This document shows positions 6,763 through 9,887 of a DNA stretch of 9,887 bases, piece after piece. Each line of letters starts with the position of its first letter. Positions within the stretch are counted from its first letter, which is position 1. The DNA is taken from contig JAANXC010000007.1 of NCBI GenBank assembly GCA_018263495.1, positions 1 through 9,887 of the forward strand, written 5' to 3'. The notes under the pieces are model-generated. The model was not told the DNA's origin. It made no database searches and was given only the letters and a program-made list of their open reading frames with translations. This DNA comes from Nitrososphaerota archaeon (GTDB lineage Archaea; Thermoproteota; Nitrososphaeria; Nitrososphaerales; Nitrosopumilaceae). The position numbers were made by a program, and so were the translations under genes.

Positions 6763-7436
6763 CCCAAGCTTGTGATTAGAGGAATAACGTCCTTTTTCAC
6801 GCAGGTAATCATTGGCGTATCTACCGCAACATAGGCGGAAACTTTGGTTTGTCTCAGTTCCATGATTAGGTTTTGAAAATCTACCAAGTTATCACACTCA
6901 AACGCTAGCATGAAATCCTGATCACCTATTCCGAACGAATATGTTGTGTTTAGCGTAACCTGAGGGTATTTCTCACTTACATTGATGTGTTGATCCATCA
7001 GTTTCTGTCTTTGTGCTTGTGGCAAGAGATACCACTCTCTTGTCTTGGTAAATGGATATACTATGACAAATTTTTGTGGTTCGTTACCCAGTACAAATGA
7101 CGAGAGCGTTCCCTTTCTGGCATAAGTGGAAGGTCTTGTGCAGGAAAGATAAACGCGTGACGGTATGATGTATTTTCCAAACACTGTCAGGTAAAGCTTT
7201 GAAATTACATTTTGAATTTCTTCTACTGTCTCTGCTGCAAACCAAAACAAAAATTCCGCGTCGTCACGCAAGCCGAGAGTTGAGTAGGATCTAAATTTTA
7301 TTCCAGAATTAATAATTACATTTTCAACTTCTTTGGCAGACTCTTCTTTGGCTAGATCTGCCATCCATCTCCATTTTGGATCAATCTTAAAGAATGAAAA
7401 ATTAAAAAAATATTGTTCGTTATCTGTTGCTTCCAA
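6759..7436 (-). CDS. Chlorite dismutase/HemQ-family haem protein, coproheme-decarboxylase-like
   Basis: A 225-residue member of the chlorite dismutase superfamily (dimeric ferredoxin-like fold). It begins with the family-typical FFKIDPKWRW (15-24). By spacing, the C-terminal haem domain has VIVYPFTKTREWYLLP (124-139), matching YPMSK..NWYMLP of HemQ, so Tyr127 and Lys131 stand where the catalytic Tyr and Lys of bacterial coproheme decarboxylase do. LMDQHINVSEKYPQV (147-160) supplies the proximal haem ligand His150. Thirteen residues on, where chlorite dismutase has its essential Arg and Firmicute HemQ a Gln, this protein has Asn163, so chlorite degradation is unlikely. A decarboxylase or other haem-handling role fits better, and the siroheme-pathway genes nearby agree. 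The start is a TTG at 7436, 3 bp after the sufC stop, without a clear Shine-Dalgarno; a later ATG (residue 25) would remove conserved sequence. The family assignment is firm, the exact reaction is not. Confidence 0.9.
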   Translation of the reverse strand: MEATDNEQYFFNFSFFKIDPKWRWMADLAKEESAKEVENVIINSGIKFRSYSTLGLRDDAEFLFWFAAETVEEIQNVISKLYLTVFGKYIIPSRVYLSCTRPSTYARKGTLSSFVLGNEPQKFVIVYPFTKTREWYLLPQAQRQKLMDQHINVSEKYPQVTLNTTYSFGIGDQDFMLAFECDNLVDFQNLIMELRQTKVSAYVAVDTPMITCVKKDVIPLITSLG

Positions 7437-7439
7437 TGT

Positions 7440-8213
7440 TTAGTCAGATTTCTTTTCTAATACCCAATCATAACCTTTTTCCTCAAGTTCACCTGCAAGA
7501 GACGAGTCACCGCTCTTCAAGATTTTTCCTTGAGCAAAAACATGAACATAATCCAGCTTGTCTAAGTAATTAAGAATTCTTGCATAGTGTGTAATCATGA
7601 TTGTAGTTGTGTTTTTGTCAAACGTGTTACTGATTGCCTTTGCAACTGCTTGAACTGAATCTATATCCAAACCTGAATCCGGTTCATCCAATATTGAAAT
7701 TCTTGGCTTTAATACAGTCATTTGTAATACCTCTGATCTCTTTTTTTCACCGCCAGAAAATCCTTCATTCAAGTATCTTGACAAGAATTCATCTTTCATT
7801 CCAACAGCGTTAACATTTTCCTTAAGATATTTTTGAAACTCTCTTACGGTTATAAAGACTTCACGGTCGTTGTCTTTGAGTGCCTTGCTTAATGCGTTGT
7901 ATGATGTTCTTAGAAAATGAGAAAAACCTACACCAGAAACTTCAGTTGGATATTGAAAGCCTAAGAACAGTCCTTTTTTTGCTCTTTCGTCAGTTTTTAA
8001 CTTCAAAATACTTTCTCCGTCCAACAAAATATCGCCTTTCGTTACTTGGTACTTAGGATGACCAAGTAATGTATACGCTAGAGTACTTTTTCCCGAACCA
8101 TTAGGACCCATTATGGCGTGAACCTCTCCAGGTCCTGTTTTCAGGTTAACTCCCTTTAGAATTTCCTTGCCTTCCCTTGTAACATGAAGGTCTTTGATTT
8201 CCAGAGTTGCCAT
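7440..8213 (-). CDS. sufC: Fe-S cluster assembly ATPase SufC
   Basis: The ABC-type ATPase of the SUF system, which with SufB and SufD builds Fe-S clusters in the cytosol. The 257-residue length is standard. Motifs in order are Walker A GPNGSGKST (36-44), Q-loop FQYP (Gln87), the SufC-type signature FSGGEKKRSE (152-161), Walker B ISILDEPDSGLD (172-183, Glu177) and the switch histidine in ITHYARIL (His209). The EKKR after SGG is typical of SufC rather than of import ABC proteins. The ATG at 8213 has no Shine-Dalgarno but lies about 25 nt downstream of a good TATA box, so the message is probably leaderless. It heads the operon with the HemQ-like, DUF1802 and aldo/keto reductase genes. sufB and sufD, its usual neighbours, are not in the window. 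Confidence 0.97.
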   Translation of the reverse strand: MATLEIKDLHVTREGKEILKGVNLKTGPGEVHAIMGPNGSGKSTLAYTLLGHPKYQVTKGDILLDGESILKLKTDERAKKGLFLGFQYPTEVSGVGFSHFLRTSYNALSKALKDNDREVFITVREFQKYLKENVNAVGMKDEFLSRYLNEGFSGGEKKRSEVLQMTVLKPRISILDEPDSGLDIDSVQAVAKAISNTFDKNTTTIMITHYARILNYLDKLDYVHVFAQGKILKSGDSSLAGELEEKGYDWVLEKKSD

Positions 8214-8233
8214 GGTGACTAAAATTCAGTTCT

Positions 8234-8243
8234 GTATATAATC
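8234..8243 (-). promoter_or_regulatory. TATA box of the sufC operon
   Basis: The minus strand reads GATTATATAC, centred about 25 nt before the sufC ATG. The position predicts transcription starting at or next to the ATG, in line with the missing Shine-Dalgarno. This is probably the main promoter for sufC through the 59-residue gene, since the junctions within that run are tight. Confidence 0.65.
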
Positions 8244-8247
8244 GAGA

Positions 8248-8267
8248 CTAATTTTAGCTATTCCTAA
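8248..8267 (-). repeat. TTAG/CTAA repeat cluster upstream of the sufC TATA box
   Basis: Four bases upstream of the TATA box the minus strand reads TTAG-GAATAG-CTAA-AA-TTAG. This is three alternating half-sites, so that each neighbouring pair forms a short inverted repeat. The first part, TTAGG...CTAA, partly resembles the TTAGGTTAGSCTAACCTAA box bound by DtxR/IdeR-type iron repressors. By hand comparison about 11 of 19 positions agree, which is weak in AT-rich DNA. It may be an operator for iron control of sufC, or chance. Confidence 0.3.
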
Positions 8268-8290
8268 CCTGTTTATTTGATTCTGTTTAA

Positions 8291-8310
8291 AATAAAAAAA
8301 AGAAAAAAGG
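8291..8310 (-). terminator. T-rich terminator after the TFB gene
   Basis: About 25 bases after the TFB stop the minus strand reads CC followed by T6, C, T8, A and T4. Long T tracts without a GC-rich hairpin are the usual intrinsic termination signal of archaeal RNA polymerase. It would end the SRP19-gar1-tfb transcript before the sufC promoter. Confidence 0.65.
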
Positions 8311-8333
8311 ATTATTTTTTAGCTAATGATGGT

Positions 8334-9269
8334 CTAAGTGCTCTTGCTCTTCCGATCTGTAAGAATTTCCTTACACCTGTTTCTAATTGTAACTTCTGTT
8401 ACACCAGAGACGCTCGATATGTCTCTTTGAAGAACACTTTGTCCAAGAAGAATTGATGCGACGTACAAGTAAGCTGCAGCAATTCCATTTGGTGCCTTCC
8501 CATCAGCTAGATTACGGTCTTTTGTTTTCTCTGCAATTTCAAGAGATAGTCGTTCTACCCTTGTATCTATATTTGTCATGTTTGCAATCTTTGAAATGTA
8601 CTTATCCATGGTTACAACTGGCGCTGTGTTAGTTCCAAGTTCCATTACTAACGTTCTGTAATATCTTGAAGCCAGTTTTGTTTTTGATTTTACATCTCTT
8701 GGTATGACAACTTCTCGTAGAATCTCTTCAAGGGAGCGAATTACATCACATTGCTTGCATGCCATGTAAACTACTGCTGCAGAAATACTAATCACTGATT
8801 TTCCTTTGACTTGGATGTTTTTTCCATCAAGACTTCGGTAAATGATTGAGGCTGTTTCTATGACATTTTTAGGAAGCGAGGAACTCTGACAAATTTCTGA
8901 AATCTTTCCTAAAACGCTTGTCAGTCTTCTGTCCCGTGACGAGGCAACTCTTACTCTTGGTTGCCATTTTCCTATCCTATGCATTTGGCTCGCCATTTCT
9001 GCACTAATTTTTTTTCCACTGAAATCTTTTGTTCCAACAGAAATTTCTGTAGTTATTCCCAAATCATGCTGAGAATACGATGTTTGACCAGTAGCCCTAG
9101 CAAGTTTCATCTTGTCTTCTAAACTACTGCTTTTTGCTTCTGGGCCATGATCTTCCATATGTTCTGCCATTACTATTCCGCAACCAGAACAAATTATTTC
9201 GCCATTATCTGTGTCATCAATTAATGATGAATTACAGACCGTACACTTTTCTAGTTCTATTGTTTCCAT
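8334..9269 (-). CDS. tfb: Transcription initiation factor IIB (TFB)
   Basis: The archaeal TFIIB homologue, which binds the TATA-bound TBP and BRE and recruits RNA polymerase. The 311 residues are standard. The N-terminal zinc ribbon has CTVC (Cys9, Cys12) and CSGC (Cys27, Cys30). The B-reader/linker region with HDLGITTEIS follows at about 40-85. Two cyclin repeats lie at about 112-200 and 215-305. The second ends in a helix-turn-helix, SSVSGVTEVTIRNRCKEI at 286-303, which would contact the BRE. RKISEM-like and SLDGKNIQVKGKS segments fit archaeal TFBs. The ATG at 9269 has AGGAG at 9279-9283, 9 nt upstream, and overlaps the gar1 end by 13 bases in another frame. Archaea of this group often have several TFB genes; whether this is the general or an alternative factor cannot be decided here. 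Confidence 0.96.
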   Translation of the reverse strand: METIELEKCTVCNSSLIDDTDNGEIICSGCGIVMAEHMEDHGPEAKSSSLEDKMKLARATGQTSYSQHDLGITTEISVGTKDFSGKKISAEMASQMHRIGKWQPRVRVASSRDRRLTSVLGKISEICQSSSLPKNVIETASIIYRSLDGKNIQVKGKSVISISAAVVYMACKQCDVIRSLEEILREVVIPRDVKSKTKLASRYYRTLVMELGTNTAPVVTMDKYISKIANMTNIDTRVERLSLEIAEKTKDRNLADGKAPNGIAAAYLYVASILLGQSVLQRDISSVSGVTEVTIRNRCKEILTDRKSKST

Positions 9270-9529
9270 TTTCGTTTTCTCCTGTTTTGTTTTTTTGCAG
9301 GCGGAGCCTCAGAAGCAAACATCTTTTTTCCAACAAATTTTTTGACGTTGTTAGTCAAAGATATAGCAGAGGCGTATGGTTTGGCAACAGGTCCGATTAA
9401 TTCTGTAACCTTTGCAACCTTAGTACTATTTTCATCACACAGTATCTGATCTTGTGTTACTATTTTCGAAAGTCTTACTATGACTCTGCCACTAGTGGCA
9501 AGATGCAAAATTTCCCCTACCTCCTGCAA
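9257..9529 (-). CDS. gar1: Gar1-like H/ACA ribonucleoprotein subunit
   Basis: A 90-residue protein resembling archaeal Gar1, which binds the pseudouridine synthase Cbf5 in H/ACA guide-RNA complexes and promotes substrate loading and release during rRNA modification. The beta-barrel core is visible in VGEILHLATSGRVIVRL (4-20) and VTELIGPVAKPYASA (41-55), the latter matching the GPV..PY motif. The tail (71-90) is basic (KKQNRRKRKWKQ), suited to RNA binding. The start shown is a TTG at 9529, which matches the family N-terminus. However, an AGGAGG at 9520-9525 falls inside its first codons and would suit a later TTG at 9508, so the start is uncertain. It lies between SRP19 (73 bp upstream) and tfb (13-base overlap). 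Confidence 0.8.
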   Translation of the reverse strand: MQEVGEILHLATSGRVIVRLSKIVTQDQILCDENSTKVAKVTELIGPVAKPYASAISLTNNVKKFVGKKMFASEAPPAKKQNRRKRKWKQ

Positions 9530-9538
9530 TTACACACA

Positions 9539-9567
9539 AGAACGTCTAATGATTGATCAAACGTTCT
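9539..9567 (-). repeat. Inverted repeat (7-bp stem, 15-base loop) upstream of gar1
   Basis: In the 73-bp gap between SRP19 and gar1 the arms 9539-9545 and 9561-9567 are perfectly complementary (AGAACGT/ACGTTCT), enclosing 15 bases that include the 8-bp palindrome TTGATCAA (9553-9560). In RNA it could form a hairpin ending 9 nt before the gar1 TTG. It lacks a following T tract, so it is not an obvious terminator; an operator or a leader hairpin are alternatives. Confidence 0.45.
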
Positions 9568-9602
9568 GTCAACTTTACTTTAGCTTGGAGCTTGATAGAA
9601 CT

Positions 9603-9887
9603 TTATTTTGACTGTTTGGCTCTTTTTGCAACCATTTTTTCTGAGATTTTATCAAGAATTTTTGTTTTTGGCAGTGTTTTTTCTAATACGATGTATCCTG
9701 ATCTGACAAAAGGTCTTCTGGGAAATCTTACTTGATCATCTGTTGTTGTTGGTTCAAGTCCAGCTGCTTTTGCTGATTCAATTAATTCGTTTAGAGATGG
9801 ATCAAAAATGCATTTGTCTTTTGCCAATCTTCTTCCTTTTTGTCTAGATAATGTTTTGTTAAAATAATCTAGCCAGATTACGATATG
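9603..9887 (-). CDS. Signal recognition particle protein SRP19 (5' end outside window)
   Basis: SRP19 binds the tips of helices 6 and 8 of 7S RNA and helps load SRP54 in membrane-protein targeting. The open frame continues to the last base of the window, encoding 94 visible residues with only a few N-terminal residues missing. Family blocks are HIVIWLDYFNKTLSRQKGRR at the cut end, then LAKDKC, a helical segment to AAGLEPTT, and the basic FPRRPFVRSGYIVLEK. The C-terminus is Lys-rich (AKRAKQSK), as expected for RNA binding. A TTG at 9827 gives an apparent 74-residue ORF but is an internal Leu codon, because conserved SRP19 sequence lies upstream of it. It precedes gar1 and tfb on the same strand and is probably cotranscribed with them. 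Confidence 0.93.
   Translation of the reverse strand, partial: HIVIWLDYFNKTLSRQKGRRLAKDKCIFDPSLNELIESAKAAGLEPTTTDDQVRFPRRPFVRSGYIVLEKTLPKTKILDKISEKMVAKRAKQSK

Noticed and set aside
6759..7436. True chlorite dismutase (perchlorate respiration or detoxification)
   Set aside because: The distal Arg needed for chlorite breakdown is replaced by Asn163, and no perchlorate reductase genes are nearby.
9134..9400. 88-residue plus-strand open frame across the tfb/gar1 junction
   Set aside because: It is antisense to two well-supported genes and its Phe/Leu-rich product is what the complement of Lys/Glu-rich coding gives.
9603..9827. Complete 74-residue gene starting at the TTG at 9827
   Set aside because: The frame continues to the window edge with conserved SRP19 sequence, so the TTG is an internal Leu codon and the gene is cut by the edge.

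Overview
The window is archaeal. It carries an SRP19 homologue, a Gar1-like H/ACA protein, a TFIIB-type factor (TFB), an AhbA/AhbB-type siroheme decarboxylase, and TATA boxes about 22-26 nt ahead of start codons with no leader. The AT-rich composition and gene repertoire resemble ammonia-oxidising Thaumarchaeota (Nitrosopumilus-like); this lineage call is inference from memory, not from a search. The window is densely packed, with many 4-base stop/start overlaps, and there is no gene-free stretch longer than about 120 bases. I saw no tRNA, rRNA, CRISPR array, insertion sequence or attachment site.

Left part (61-5034): a plus-strand membrane protein with VTT/DedA-like features converges on a minus-strand tetrapyrrole operon. 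That operon reads, in order of transcription, precorrin-2 dehydrogenase (3933-3277), glutamyl-tRNA reductase hemA (3280-2027), porphobilinogen synthase hemB (1980-994) and an unrecognised 103-residue protein (997-686). Divergent from it, across an 87-bp promoter region, is a fused two-domain siroheme decarboxylase (AhbA-AhbB type, 4021-5034). Together these cover early tetrapyrrole synthesis (ALA precursor, porphobilinogen), the oxidation leading to siroheme, and the first step that commits siroheme to heme.

Middle part (5031-8213): a second minus-strand operon runs sufC, a chlorite dismutase/HemQ-family protein, a DUF1802 protein, an aldo/keto reductase and an unlisted 59-residue protein. 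Four junctions are 3-bp gaps or 4-bp overlaps. It starts from a clear TATA box, probably as a leaderless transcript. The HemQ-like protein keeps the Tyr, Lys and proximal His of coproheme decarboxylases but lacks the distal Arg of true chlorite dismutases. It is therefore a candidate late haem enzyme next to the siroheme-dependent pathway.

Right part (8334-9887): a minus-strand information-processing cluster runs SRP19 (N-terminus cut by the window edge), gar1 and tfb. It ends in a T-rich terminator. A 7-bp inverted repeat lies between SRP19 and gar1.

Main corrections to naive ORF calls: hemB should start at the ATG at 1980. The AhbAB fusion should start at the ATG at 4021. SRP19 runs off the right edge rather than starting at 9827. 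A 59-residue gene lies at 5031-5210.
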